Positions 45,333-53,587 of a DNA stretch of 64,000 nucleotides are shown here, in pieces (positions within the stretch are counted from its first letter, which is position 1; every line of letters starts with the position of its first letter). The position numbers were made by a program, and so were the translations under genes. The notes beneath the pieces were generated by a model that worked only from the letters and a program-made list of their open reading frames with translations, was not told the DNA's origin and did no database searches. The stretch comes from VRUE01 sp036276735 (lineage in GTDB: Bacteria > Actinomycetota > Thermoleophilia > Solirubrobacterales > 70-9): assembly GCA_036276735.1 (NCBI GenBank), contig DASUOH010000043.1:1-64000 (forward strand), written 5' to 3'.

Positions 45333-45428
45333 GCGCCCGTAGCTCAGTGGTCAACGGTCCCTTCACGGGGACCAAAGAGCGTCGGTCTTTCAAGCCGAAG
45401 GTCGCGAGTTCGATTCTCGTCGGGCGCA
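45333..45428 (+). tRNA. tRNA-Glu (TTC anticodon) with 24-nt insertion in the D-loop
   Basis: Acceptor stems GCGCCCG / CGGGCGC pair over 7 bp; D-stem GCTC/GAGC; anticodon arm TCGGT-CTTTCAA-GCCGA (anticodon TTC at 45389-45391); T-arm GCGAG-TTCGATT-CTCGT; discriminator A; no encoded CCA. Removing 45352-45375 leaves an ordinary 72-nt tRNA with D-loop AGTGGTA. The extra 24 bases contain a perfect hairpin GGTCCC-TTCACG-GGGACC. Whether it is processed, functional or a pseudogene cannot be told. Marks the left edge of the accessory island. Confidence 0.75.
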
Positions 45429-45569
45429 TTACGCAGGGGGCGGCTGAAAACCGGCGCTTCTGCGCGCACTCATCGAAGCAGGGTGGGCGGTGGTGGGGAA
45501 GGGCACGCTCACCGGCTCTTGTCTGGATCACACGGCCGCGCACTGGCGTGCATCCACGGCGCTCGCGGA

Positions 45570-45770
45570 TCAGCCCACGACCACTACCGCGCATAGTCCG
45601 AACCCACAATCTGCATCGACACAAATCCACAATTTACGCCCACCCGACTTCATAATCTGCAACAGTGTCCCTCCACAATCTGCACAAGGTCGCCTAACCA
45701 GCACGACTGCATCACCCAGCCATGGCCGCTCTTTACCCCCGCGCAAGCAGACCTCTCCTAACCGAGGCAC
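45570..45770 (-). pseudogene. Possible zinc-ribbon remnant (topoisomerase I C-terminal-like)
   Basis: In the roughly 290-bp gap between the tRNA and the ATPase gene, a minus-strand frame encodes a C4 zinc ribbon: PCADCGGTLLQIMKSGGRKL then WICVDADCGFG, the pattern of topoisomerase IA tail fingers. It has no credible start or partner domain and its 5' part overlaps the ATPase gene. Probably a relic. The near-repeats CACAATCTGCA in this gap lie within or beside it; nothing else is seen in the gap. Confidence 0.3.
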
Positions 45771-46963
45771 TCACCGACACGCGTGTCGTGATGCTGATGG
45801 GTGCCCGCCAGGTCGGCAAGAGCACCCTGGCGAGGCAGATAGCCCGAGAGGACCACCCGGCCGCGATCGTCAATCTCGACGAGCAGCCGGCGCGAGAAGC
45901 CGCATTGGCCGATCCCGAGGGGTTCGTGGCAGGCCTGCCCCGTCCCGTCCTCATCGACGAGGTCCAGAGGGGTGGCCCCGACCTCTTTCTCGCGATCAAG
46001 TCTCGAGTCGACGAGGATCTTTCGCCCGGCCAATTTCTGCTCACCGGCTCCGCCAACGTCCTGCGAATGCGCAGAGTCTGGGAGGCGCTGACCGGCCGGG
46101 TCGAGATCGTGAAGCTGTATCCCCTCACCCAGGCCGAGCTCGAAGGCTCCCCGACCAACTTCGTCGACCTCGCGTTTGCGCGCGACCTTCCGCCGGTGGA
46201 GGATGCGCCTGTCGGCCGCGATGCGCTCCTCGAGCGGCTGACCCGCGGCGGTTACCCCGAAGCGCGAACTCGCGAGCCGCGGCGGCGAGCGAGGTGGTTC
46301 GACAGCTACATCCAGACGAGCCTCGAACGGGACCTTGAAGACATCAGCCAGGCTCGCAAGCTGAGCGAGATGCCACGTCTGCTCCGTCTGGTCGCGGCCC
46401 AGGCGGCGGGCCTCTTCTCCGCCCATGGCATCAGCCAGCGCCTCTCCATCCATGCGCAGACGGTGGAGAGCCACGTCAGCCTTTTGGAGGCGATCTTCCT
46501 GGCACAGCGACTGCCGGCTTGGACCCCCGGCCTAGGCAACCGCGAGGTCCGTCATCCGAAGATCTACGTGTCCGACACCGGCCTGCTCCTGCACCTCCTC
46601 GGTGCCGATGAGAAGCGCTTACGCGAGGACGACCAGGTGACCGGTAAGGCGTTGGAGAACTTCGTCGCGATGGAGGTCGTGCGGCACGCGGCGACCTCGC
46701 AAGAGAGCCCCCGCCTCCATCACTACCGCCGCGGGCGCGACGAGATCGATCTGGTCCTCGAGAACCGCGCGGGTGACATCTGCGCAATGGAGGTAAAGGC
46801 GAGCGCGACGATCAGGGAGCGCGACTGGCGCACCCTGGCGCGCCTCCGAGACGCGCGGTCGAAGTCGTTCCGCTGCGGCGTTCTTCTCTACACCGGAGCC
46901 CGAACCGTTCCACTCGGCGACCGGCTCTTCGCCGTCCCCCTGAGCGGGCTCTGGACCGGCTAA
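45722..46963 (+). CDS. AAA-family ATPase with DUF4143 domain
   Basis: A 413-residue ATPase of the DUF4143 (archaeal-ATPase-like) group. Walker A MGARQVGKSTLARQI, Walker B PVLIDEVQRGG, sensor FLLTGSANVLRM, then RGGYPEARTREPRRRARWFD and the C-terminal DUF4143 nuclease-like region with EIDLVLENRAGDICAMEVKA, a PD-(D/E)xK-style pattern. Widespread in accessory regions; cellular role unknown. First intact gene after the tRNA. Confidence 0.9.
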   Translation: MAALYPRASRPLLTEALTDTRVVMLMGARQVGKSTLARQIAREDHPAAIVNLDEQPAREAALADPEGFVAGLPRPVLIDEVQRGGPDLFLAIKSRVDEDLSPGQFLLTGSANVLRMRRVWEALTGRVEIVKLYPLTQAELEGSPTNFVDLAFARDLPPVEDAPVGRDALLERLTRGGYPEARTREPRRRARWFDSYIQTSLERDLEDISQARKLSEMPRLLRLVAAQAAGLFSAHGISQRLSIHAQTVESHVSLLEAIFLAQRLPAWTPGLGNREVRHPKIYVSDTGLLLHLLGADEKRLREDDQVTGKALENFVAMEVVRHAATSQESPRLHHYRRGRDEIDLVLENRAGDICAMEVKASATIRERDWRTLARLRDARSKSFRCGVLLYTGARTVPLGDRLFAVPLSGLWTG

Positions 46964-46969
46964 GCAAGG

Positions 46970-47833
46970 GGGCCACACCGGTCGCGACACAAGCACCAGA
47001 TCGCCAAGCCGACCTGGAACCGCGGCAAGGGCACTTCCCAGCGCAAGGCCGACGCGCAAAGGGCGATCGAGGAGGCCTACGAGATCTCCGACAAGCCCGA
47101 CACCCTCGGCGAGTACGCCGCCACGTGGACTGAGCGCCACCCCCGAGCGGGATCGCACCAACGCCTATCGGCGATGGCCGAGGACGCGGTCACCGACGAA
47201 ATCTGCGACCTCAACCCCTTCAAGGGCGTCCGCATCCGCGCCAACGATCCGCGAGCCAAGAAGAAGCCCCGCCCGATCCGCGTCTTCAGCTTCGAGGAGA
47301 TGCACCGCTTCGCCAAAGCTGCCGGCCGCTACGAGGCGATGGTCCGCGTCTTCACCGATACCGGCCTCAGACTCGGGGAGGTGCTCCCGCTTCGCCGCGA
47401 AGACTTCGACGGCGAGACCCTTCAGGTCCGCCGCACCGCCCACGAGGGACGGATCCTCGAGGGGACGAAGACCGACCACGGCGAGCCCGACGCCGGCCGC
47501 GTCGTCCCGGTGCCGGCGACCTTGGCCTGGATGCTCGAAGCCCAGATCAACCTCAACGGCTCCGACTGCCAGCTCCTCTTCCCAACCCCCCGCGGCCGCC
47601 TCTGGCGCGAGCGCACCTTCTACCGCGACCTCTGGAAGCCGGCCCAGGAAGCCTCCGGCCTAGACATCCGCCCCCACGAGTGCCGCCACAGTTACGTAAC
47701 CCATCTGCGAGCTGCTGGTGTCAACGACGCAGACTTGGCCGAGATTGCAGGGCATAGAGTGGATACCTTGTTGTCCCGCTACACGCATCCAACGAGAGTG
47801 AGCTTTGACGATGTTCGCAGGGCTATCAGTTGA
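46970..47833 (+). pseudogene. Degraded tyrosine recombinase (integrase)
   Basis: The 3' part (47174-47833, 219 codons) is a good catalytic domain: TDTGLRLGEVLPLRRED (first Arg), HECRHSYVTHLRAAG (H-x-x-R), AGHRVDTLLSRYTH (His and Tyr nucleophile). Upstream, integrase arm-type coding (KPTWNRGKGTSQRKADAQ, LGEYAATWTERHP) is visible, but a C-run at about 47140 shifts the frame (the +1 reading gives PERDRTNAYR) and the core-binding domain expected next is missing. No start exists for the N-terminal part. So the island's integrase is frameshifted, internally deleted and 5'-truncated. Confidence 0.8.
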
Positions 47834-47911
47834 AACTCTCCCGAGGCAAGGAAGCCTTCTGAGTGCTGACTCTTTCGTCACCGACCCCGGCCCTAGCTAC
47901 GCTCAGAAGTG

Positions 47912-47971
47912 ATGGCTAAGCGTCTCAACCCCACTCATCATCCGAGGCTCAGCAACATGGAGATGGGCTGA
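47912..47971 (+). CDS. Possible 19-codon leader ORF coupled to the phosphoesterase gene
   Basis: MAKRLNPTHHPRLSNMEMG, ending in a TGA that overlaps the CTG start of the next gene (CTGA). Only weak upstream ribosome-binding sequence. The arrangement would allow re-initiation at the CTG. Low confidence as a real peptide. Confidence 0.3.
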   Translation: MAKRLNPTHHPRLSNMEMG

Positions 47972-50145
47972 TCAGCTCGATCCTCCATATTTCCGATCTT
48001 CACCTTGGGGCCAGTGCGGCTTGGCAGCAAGTGGATGACAAGAAGAAGGAGAGCCCGGAGGTAGAGCCTCGGGACCACCACCACGTTCTCTCCCAAACGC
48101 TCGACAAGCTGCTGGAAAGCAAGAGCGCCGAGCAGATCGAGGCTGTCGTGGTCAGTGGCGACCTGGTCCATGGCAAGGAGCCCGAGAAGGGCTTTGCGGC
48201 CTTTGCCGACTTCATCAAGCCCCTCTCGGCGCTCGTTGGCGACGCCAACGTGATGGTCGTTCCCGGCAATCACGATATGCCCAAGAATGTTCGTTCGGGC
48301 GAGGCTCGCTATGACCCGTTTTTCAACGTTACGCGGCAGCGCGGGTTTGCAACTCCTCTGGTCGACGGAATCGACTTCGACACGGCCGGTCGCTCAATAA
48401 AGACGCACCCCCAACCGCCGCACTTGATTGAGCAGGAGCGGTACCTGCTGATCCCAATCAACTCCAGTCACTTCTGTTGGGGACTTGATCCGCTCGAAAA
48501 TGGCATTGAGGAAGAAATCATCGACCTCCTCCAGTCCGACCGCCAAAGAGAGGGTGCTGAAAAGCTTCTAAACCACGACATTCCTCGGGTTTCCCCGGCG
48601 CAGATGACGGCTCTTGAGGCGATGCTGCGCGAACGCTACGCAGACCTCACGGAGCCCGACCGGGACGACCAACGGGTTCGCATTGCCGTCATTCACCATC
48701 AGCTTCTTCCGGTGAGCCCACGCGAGGAGTTCACCACCTTTGAGAGCATCACCAACCTCGGTGCGTTGCGCGCCTTTCTTGCTGGCTTGCAAATTGACGT
48801 CGTCCTGCATGGCCACAAGCACGAGGCAGCTCTCTATTGGGACTACGTCGCCGATCCACGTGGAATCGATCATGCCCCACACCGCATACTCGTCAGCGCT
48901 GCGCCGGGAGACTTCAAGCCCCGCAGGCCGGCGATGCGGCTTCTTCACATCGGCGAGCGGGCGGCGGCGAAGGAAGTCACGATCGAGGAGATCATCGCTC
49001 CCGGTGGACCGGCTGCGAGCATCGGCCGGCAACTGTCAAGAGCGCGTATTTGGCGTGACCCAGATCCCGACCGGGTCGGTGATGCAATGGTCGTGTCTGA
49101 CATCAGCCGCGATCAGGTCTACGCCAAGATTCAGTCACTTTTCGAGGGGAGAGGTAAGGGGAATCCAATCCGTGATCTGATCTGTGAGATCACCGAACCT
49201 CGTGATCTGCTGCGTCTTCCAGACGGCTACCCGGAGATGCCTCGAATCGAGAATCGCCAGCACTGGATGTTGGATCTCGTGAAGTGGTGGCAGCTGAAGG
49301 ACCCACAGCTGCTGGCACAGGTCACCTTCAATCACGGCAGCCGTATCTATCGCCGATTTGGGAATCAGGTCGAGAAGGCAGCCGAAGCCCTCGCTACTTC
49401 TGATGGAGCCACCACCTCGACTACCCGAGCGATCATCATCCTCCTCGATCCCCTGGGTGACGGTGGCCGCCGCGGGGACTTTCCCTCCTTTGTCTCAGTC
49501 CACCTGCAACTGATCTGGGACGGGCCGACCCCCCGACTGGATTGCACCGGCTATTTCCGAAAGCAGGAGATGCGCTACTGGTGGCCGATCAACGTCGCCG
49601 AACTCGGTTGCATTAGAGAGGAGGTTGAAGGGCAACTAAGACTGCGCGACCTCGTTGTCGAGCCCGGCCGCTTGCGTACGATCAGCGCTTATGCCGCCGT
49701 TGAGGAGCGAATTCCAAACGTTGCCCTTGCGGCTATCGACCGGGCCATCGATCAGCACCCCGATGACCTCTGGAACATGGCGCACACGCTCGCCCACGGC
49801 AAGAGCACGGAGTATCAAGACGCGCGGCGCATCTGGGAGCGATATTTAGTCGACCTCGATCCTCCCGAGGAGCCCGAGCCCAGCATCCAAGTCTCCCACC
49901 AGGGTCTGCGCCGCATCCATGAGATGCTTCTTTGGCTTCATGGTGAGAGATCGGATTCAGCACGAGCATTAGATGAACTCGCAAGCTTCTACGAGCTGCT
50001 GGTTGAGCAGCACGCCAATTCGGGAGCCCAAGCGGCCGACGGAGCTCGTCGCCGTCTGCGGGCTCTCCGCGATGCTCTCGACCGCGATCTCAAGCCTCGC
50101 AAGAGAAGACGTCCTCGTCTCCTGCGATTCTTTGGTTATGAGTAG
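47968..50145 (+). CDS. Metallophosphoesterase fused to thymidylate-synthase-like domain
   Basis: A 725-residue protein if started at CTG 47968. Residues 1-300 are a calcineurin-like phosphoesterase: HISDLHLGA (D-x-H), VVSGDLVHGKEPEKG, VVPGNHDMP, VIHHQLLPVSP and LHGHKHEA give the full metal set. Starting at the next GTG (48031) would delete the D-x-H motif, so CTG is preferred. Residues about 400-600 follow thymidylate synthase order: KWWQLKDPQLLAQVTFNHGS, IIILLDPLGDGGRRG, FPSFVSVHLQLIW (catalytic PPCH replaced), DCTGYFRKQEMRYWWPINVA (RS-D...N-type stretch), then RTISAYAAVEERIPNVALA. The last 120 residues are helical. Overlaps the next gene by 8 bp. Codons are less GC-rich at third positions than in flanking genes. 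Confidence 0.78.
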   Translation: MISSILHISDLHLGASAAWQQVDDKKKESPEVEPRDHHHVLSQTLDKLLESKSAEQIEAVVVSGDLVHGKEPEKGFAAFADFIKPLSALVGDANVMVVPGNHDMPKNVRSGEARYDPFFNVTRQRGFATPLVDGIDFDTAGRSIKTHPQPPHLIEQERYLLIPINSSHFCWGLDPLENGIEEEIIDLLQSDRQREGAEKLLNHDIPRVSPAQMTALEAMLRERYADLTEPDRDDQRVRIAVIHHQLLPVSPREEFTTFESITNLGALRAFLAGLQIDVVLHGHKHEAALYWDYVADPRGIDHAPHRILVSAAPGDFKPRRPAMRLLHIGERAAAKEVTIEEIIAPGGPAASIGRQLSRARIWRDPDPDRVGDAMVVSDISRDQVYAKIQSLFEGRGKGNPIRDLICEITEPRDLLRLPDGYPEMPRIENRQHWMLDLVKWWQLKDPQLLAQVTFNHGSRIYRRFGNQVEKAAEALATSDGATTSTTRAIIILLDPLGDGGRRGDFPSFVSVHLQLIWDGPTPRLDCTGYFRKQEMRYWWPINVAELGCIREEVEGQLRLRDLVVEPGRLRTISAYAAVEERIPNVALAAIDRAIDQHPDDLWNMAHTLAHGKSTEYQDARRIWERYLVDLDPPEEPEPSIQVSHQGLRRIHEMLLWLHGERSDSARALDELASFYELLVEQHANSGAQAADGARRRLRALRDALDRDLKPRKRRRPRLLRFFGYE

Positions 50146-50725
50146 CGCAATACAGGCGCATCGAGGAAGATGGGCGGGGGAGGTAGCGATTGCTTCGGCG
50201 GCCGTTGCCAACTACTGCGATCACGCCGAGCATAATGAGCCGGCTGAGCTTGAGTGGGTGAGCGGGGCGGCAAAAAGTCTGCGAGCGATTGCCTGCGAAC
50301 TGGCGGGTGAGGAAGGGCTCGATCTCCGCGCGCTCTACGCCGCGCGTTTGCGAGCGATCGAGGCGCGCAATCCGCTCAGTACTGATGAAAGCCTTGACGG
50401 GGGCAAGCGCGCTGAGGAGGCGGATACTTGGCGGGATCTGCAGCTTGCGCAGATCGAGCACGATCGCTACTACCACCTTGACGTGATTGGTCTATCGAAG
50501 GCCGATCAGCTCCGCCATTACGCACTGCATCTCGCCAAGCTTGCTGGCGCTTTTGCTGAGTTTGCCAACGGCATGATCGAGCTTGAGGATTTTTACTCAC
50601 GCAGGCTTCCCGACACCCTGCTCTTTGGCCTCAAGCTTTCGACCGTTACTGGCAAGCGACTTCCGGACTCAGCGTTAGCTGATCGCTCGCGCTCGGCAGA
50701 CTCAGTGCTGCTTCGGGTCGCCTGA
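50138..50725 (+). CDS. All-helical partner protein, possibly MazG-like
   Basis: A 195-residue protein, ATG inside the end of the phosphoesterase gene (ATGAGTAG). Predicted helical throughout; DTWRDLQLAQIEHDRYYHLD and KADQLRHYALHLAKLAGAFA are the most characteristic parts. Acidic helix pairs (AELEWVSGAAKSLRAIACEL) hint at an all-alpha nucleotide pyrophosphohydrolase such as MazG, but the metal motif is not convincing. Tight coupling implies it works with the phosphoesterase/TS-like protein. Its 3' end overlaps the convergent gene by 80 bp. Confidence 0.65.
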   Translation: MSSAIQAHRGRWAGEVAIASAAVANYCDHAEHNEPAELEWVSGAAKSLRAIACELAGEEGLDLRALYAARLRAIEARNPLSTDESLDGGKRAEEADTWRDLQLAQIEHDRYYHLDVIGLSKADQLRHYALHLAKLAGAFAEFANGMIELEDFYSRRLPDTLLFGLKLSTVTGKRLPDSALADRSRSADSVLLRVA

Positions 50726-51689
50726 GCGCTGCGGCCGGGTCTAGTCCCCACTTCGGCGGAAAGAACGGCGCCGGGAGAGAGGCCTGGGCAACGAAGCGAC
50801 TCTTAATCCGGCTGCGATTGCTTTTTAGCTCGGGGAAAGCGACACGGCTGTACTTGTCGACCTCGCAGAAAAGGTTTTGGATGTCGATGGCTTGGAGTGG
50901 CCGTCCGAAGAGGCCGGGGAACTCGATTCCAAGGCGCTCGAACTCTTGGTCTTGACGCTCGGTCATCCAGAGAATTACCCGTTCGGGATCCCAGCCATCA
51001 CAGTCTGAAAAACACTTGGCAATTCCGCGCAGCGCCCCGGGCCCGGCCACGACGGCTTCGCTCTCGTCGAAGTCGCAAAGCTCGCTGTAGTTGATGTCAA
51101 TCGCGAGTTGATAGGCCATGAACGGTCCGATCAGCGGATAGCAACGAAGTGCCTCATAGAGCTCGCCGATCGACGATGCACGGGCTACCGACTGACCGAG
51201 CCCTCCGGGAGCCATCATCTCTTCAAGCAGGGCCAGGTGATTTTGGTGCTTGCGCTGGTGTCCATAGGCGCGGGTGGCACAGAGGATGAAGGCACCGGTG
51301 TAGAGCTTGCGCCCTCGACGCGCTTCAGCATCGAGGATCTCCGCCAACTGCCCCTCTCGCAGGCTCTTGAGGCTGACCTGGGTACCAGCTTCCAGCAGCT
51401 CCCAGGTCTCGGGCTTGGAGAAGAGACGGAACAACACGATCCTCAACAGCAAGTCCTCGGGATCAACGGTATGACCCGAATAAATGATCTCGCGGATCAG
51501 GTATTGAGAGACGCGATCGCTGGCCCGGTAGGCGTTGCAAAACTTGTAGGTGGAGAGAATCGGATCTTTGGTCCATGGGGCCGGTTTGCCAGTCAGGCGG
51601 CCAAGGTAGATGCGCTGGCGCTCGGCGGCAAAACGCCAGTAGGCGTCGAAGACATGCTGGCGAGGGACGGGCGGCACCGTCCAAAGCAT
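50646..51689 (-). CDS. DNA base hypermodification-family protein (HMUDK helical / aGPT-pyrophosphorylase-like)
   Basis: A 347-residue protein. The N-terminal half matches the 5-hmdU DNA kinase helical / alpha-glutamyl-putrescinyl thymine pyrophosphorylase families: FDAYWRFAAERQRIYLGRL, PWTKDPILSTYKFCNAYRAS, DRVSQYLIREIIYSG and RIVLFRLFSKPETWELL. The second half has ELYEALRCYPLIGPFMAYQL (helix-hairpin-helix-like) and DFDESEAVVAGPGALRGI. Known members act on hydroxymethyl-uracil in phage DNA; here it sits downstream of a TIR gene and faces a TS-like protein. Activity on DNA bases is inference from family. Confidence 0.75.
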   Translation of the reverse strand: MLWTVPPVPRQHVFDAYWRFAAERQRIYLGRLTGKPAPWTKDPILSTYKFCNAYRASDRVSQYLIREIIYSGHTVDPEDLLLRIVLFRLFSKPETWELLEAGTQVSLKSLREGQLAEILDAEARRGRKLYTGAFILCATRAYGHQRKHQNHLALLEEMMAPGGLGQSVARASSIGELYEALRCYPLIGPFMAYQLAIDINYSELCDFDESEAVVAGPGALRGIAKCFSDCDGWDPERVILWMTERQDQEFERLGIEFPGLFGRPLQAIDIQNLFCEVDKYSRVAFPELKSNRSRIKSRFVAQASLPAPFFPPKWGLDPAAALRRPEAALSLPSASDQLTLSPEVACQ

Positions 51690-51713
51690 CCCATTTGGCG
51701 CCGTCGGAGTGAA

Positions 51714-52196
51714 TCAGCCGCGTGCGCAGCCGCCACCAGCGCTGAGGCCGGCGCCGGCGGCAATGAGATCGCCGCGGCCGGCGCGTAGGGCGGCCTGCTC
51801 GATCGCCTCTGCGAAACCTGCGACGTCAGCTGGCTTGGTCCAGTCGATGATGTCAGCGCCGTATGCCTGAAGCGCAGCGGGAATCTCGGCGCCGGGCTCG
51901 ATCACGATGCCAAGCAGGCCATTGGCACGTTCCTTTTCGAGGCTCCATTTGATCTCTTTGTTCACCCAGCTGCTGGAGGCGGTGTCGCGGCCGATCAGAA
52001 CGACCGTGACGCTGGTGCCCTTCATCTGCTTGCGGATCTCGCTACCGACATAGACGTCACGAGTCGAATCGACTGGCCGCAAAAGATGTCGTACCGAGTA
52101 CTCCAACTTCAAGTTGGGCGCGTAGCGCAGCAGGTTGAAACCTTTAGCCCGCCCGTGATCGCGATGCTGGTAGGAGAGAAACACTCGACGTGCCAT
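51714..52196 (-). CDS. ThsB-like TIR-domain protein
   Basis: A 160-residue single-domain TIR-like protein of the Thoeris ThsB (MTH538) type: MARRVFLSYQHRDHGRAKGF, EYSVRHLLRPVDSTRDVYV, EIRKQMKGTSVTVVLIGRDT and SSSWVNKEIKWSLEKERANG. ThsB proteins make NAD-derived signals on phage infection. No ThsA is adjacent. ATG overlaps the upstream stop as TGATG; an open frame upstream of it is inside that gene. Confidence 0.85.
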   Translation of the reverse strand: MARRVFLSYQHRDHGRAKGFNLLRYAPNLKLEYSVRHLLRPVDSTRDVYVGSEIRKQMKGTSVTVVLIGRDTASSSWVNKEIKWSLEKERANGLLGIVIEPGAEIPAALQAYGADIIDWTKPADVAGFAEAIEQAALRAGRGDLIAAGAGLSAGGGCARG

Positions 52197-53035
52197 CAGG
52201 CCGCCTCTTGAAGTGGAGGTGATTTGAGCGGATGCAAGGTGGCGATCGCCCCGCATCCCGGACACGCCTTCAGCAGCGCGTGGCTCTCGAACTCCTCATC
52301 GCAGCTACTGCAACTCCACCAATTGCTTGGTGAAGAGTTCCGGATCTTTTTCGGCTCACCGAGAACCAGTGGCCCCGTATCCAAGTAGCGGTTGGCCTCG
52401 CTCCAGTCCCAGGAATCAGAGCGCCTCCAGGTCGGGTAGCGATAACTGGAGTGGTATTGGTTGATCCGCTCCATCCGCTCGACCTCGAGCAGGTATTCCG
52501 GGGTGCGATCCTCCTTGCCGCGCAGATATTCGGCAAGTTGTTCGGTGTGCTCGGACCCGAGCCGCTTTTCAAGCCGCCAGCCTCCGCTGAGCAGGTCGGC
52601 CAGCTCGCCCGGTAGCTGCTTGAGGGGCTCCGGGGTAACGAAGCGAATCGAGATGGCCGCTAGCGAGAAGTCGCGGATCCGGTTGGAGAGCGAGCCGGGC
52701 GCCCACCAACCGAGCTCATACATTCCCGTTAGCTGGCGAGGCCCTTTCCTTGGCTTGGTGATGAAGAAGATGTAGCGGGGACGATTGCTGACGATCCCCG
52801 AGCGCATCTTCGCCTGGCAAGTCGAGAAGAGCCCATAGGTGCCCGTCTCGAGATTCGGGTCACTCTTGTTGTCCTTGACTTTGGTGATCGCTCGCACCGG
52901 CAGGCGGGCAAGATCGTCAGCGTAGTGGTAGGAGGCGTAGCCGGTATACGGCTCGACCGGCACGAGCTTGCGCCAAGGCGTGCCCTCCGCTCTTGCGGCA
53001 TCCATCAACATCGGTTGTGGGCCTGCCTGGGGCAT
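52196..53035 (-). CDS. Unknown protein with C-terminal zinc ribbon, TIR-associated
   Basis: A 279-residue protein of unrecognised family. Residues 25-140 look beta-rich (GTYGLFSTCQAKMRSGIVSN, RPRYIFFITKPRKG, LTGMYELGWWAPG), somewhat like PUA/EVE-type nucleic-acid-base readers; this is a guess. C-terminus is a C4 zinc ribbon WWSCSSCDEEFESH ... ACPGCGAI. First gene of a three-gene unit with the TIR protein and the hypermodification-family protein. Confidence 0.7.
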   Translation of the reverse strand: MPQAGPQPMLMDAARAEGTPWRKLVPVEPYTGYASYHYADDLARLPVRAITKVKDNKSDPNLETGTYGLFSTCQAKMRSGIVSNRPRYIFFITKPRKGPRQLTGMYELGWWAPGSLSNRIRDFSLAAISIRFVTPEPLKQLPGELADLLSGGWRLEKRLGSEHTEQLAEYLRGKEDRTPEYLLEVERMERINQYHSSYRYPTWRRSDSWDWSEANRYLDTGPLVLGEPKKIRNSSPSNWWSCSSCDEEFESHALLKACPGCGAIATLHPLKSPPLQEAA

Positions 53036-53146
53036 CGGTCCCTCGCTTGCGTAGCTACGCGTTGGAAACAGTATGCGCCGTCGACCGGCGGCAAAACTCG
53101 AACGGGGAAACGCGCTGTCTCATCCGATCGGCGAGATAGCTTGTCG

Positions 53147-53587
53147 ATGATGCCGAGGGACGCCTCTGTCGACGCCCTGCTGGCCCAGCGCCGGCGGCTC
53201 TCAAGTCGGATTGAGGAGCACCTCGAAGAGCGCGAGGCGCTGATGGTGATCATCGCCGGCATAAATGACCAGCTGGCTCGTGACGAGCATATGCTGGCCG
53301 AGGTGGAGTCCCTGCTGGGCACCGAGACCCAGCTGCGCCTTGAGCAGGCCGACTTGCGCCTACGTGGCCGTCGCTTGGAGGAAGTCGCCACTCAGGTTCT
53401 GGCCGAGGAGGTTGGTCGGGAAGCGGAGGTGCATTACCGTGATTGGTTCGCGTTGCTTCGGGCTCGCGGCTATTTGATCGGCGGAAAGGAGCCAATCAAC
53501 ACCTTTCTCGCACAGATCAACCGCTCCGAAGCGGTCGAGCCGATTGGTAGGCGCAGCGGCCGCTACCGCCTTACCCGCGTCGCATAG
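53147..53587 (+). CDS. Coiled-coil protein with HARE-HTH-like winged helix
   Basis: A 146-residue protein. Residues 5-85 are a long heptad-rich coiled coil (QRRRLSSRIEEHLEEREALM, ETQLRLEQADLRLRGRRLEE); the last 45 residues (YRDWFALLRARGYLIGGKEP, INTFLAQINRSEAVEPIG, RSGRYRLT) fit the HARE-HTH fold, a domain found in proteins that read modified DNA. Two adjacent ATGs (53147 and 53150); either may be used. Divergent from the TIR operon. Confidence 0.7.
   Translation: MMPRDASVDALLAQRRRLSSRIEEHLEEREALMVIIAGINDQLARDEHMLAEVESLLGTETQLRLEQADLRLRGRRLEEVATQVLAEEVGREAEVHYRDWFALLRARGYLIGGKEPINTFLAQINRSEAVEPIGRRSGRYRLTRVA

Noticed and set aside
45590..45700. Near-repeats of CACAATCTGCA considered as iterons or a short CRISPR-like array
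   Set aside because: Only two exact and one partial copies with irregular spacing, partly explained by codons of a zinc-ribbon remnant; no CRISPR or replication genes nearby.
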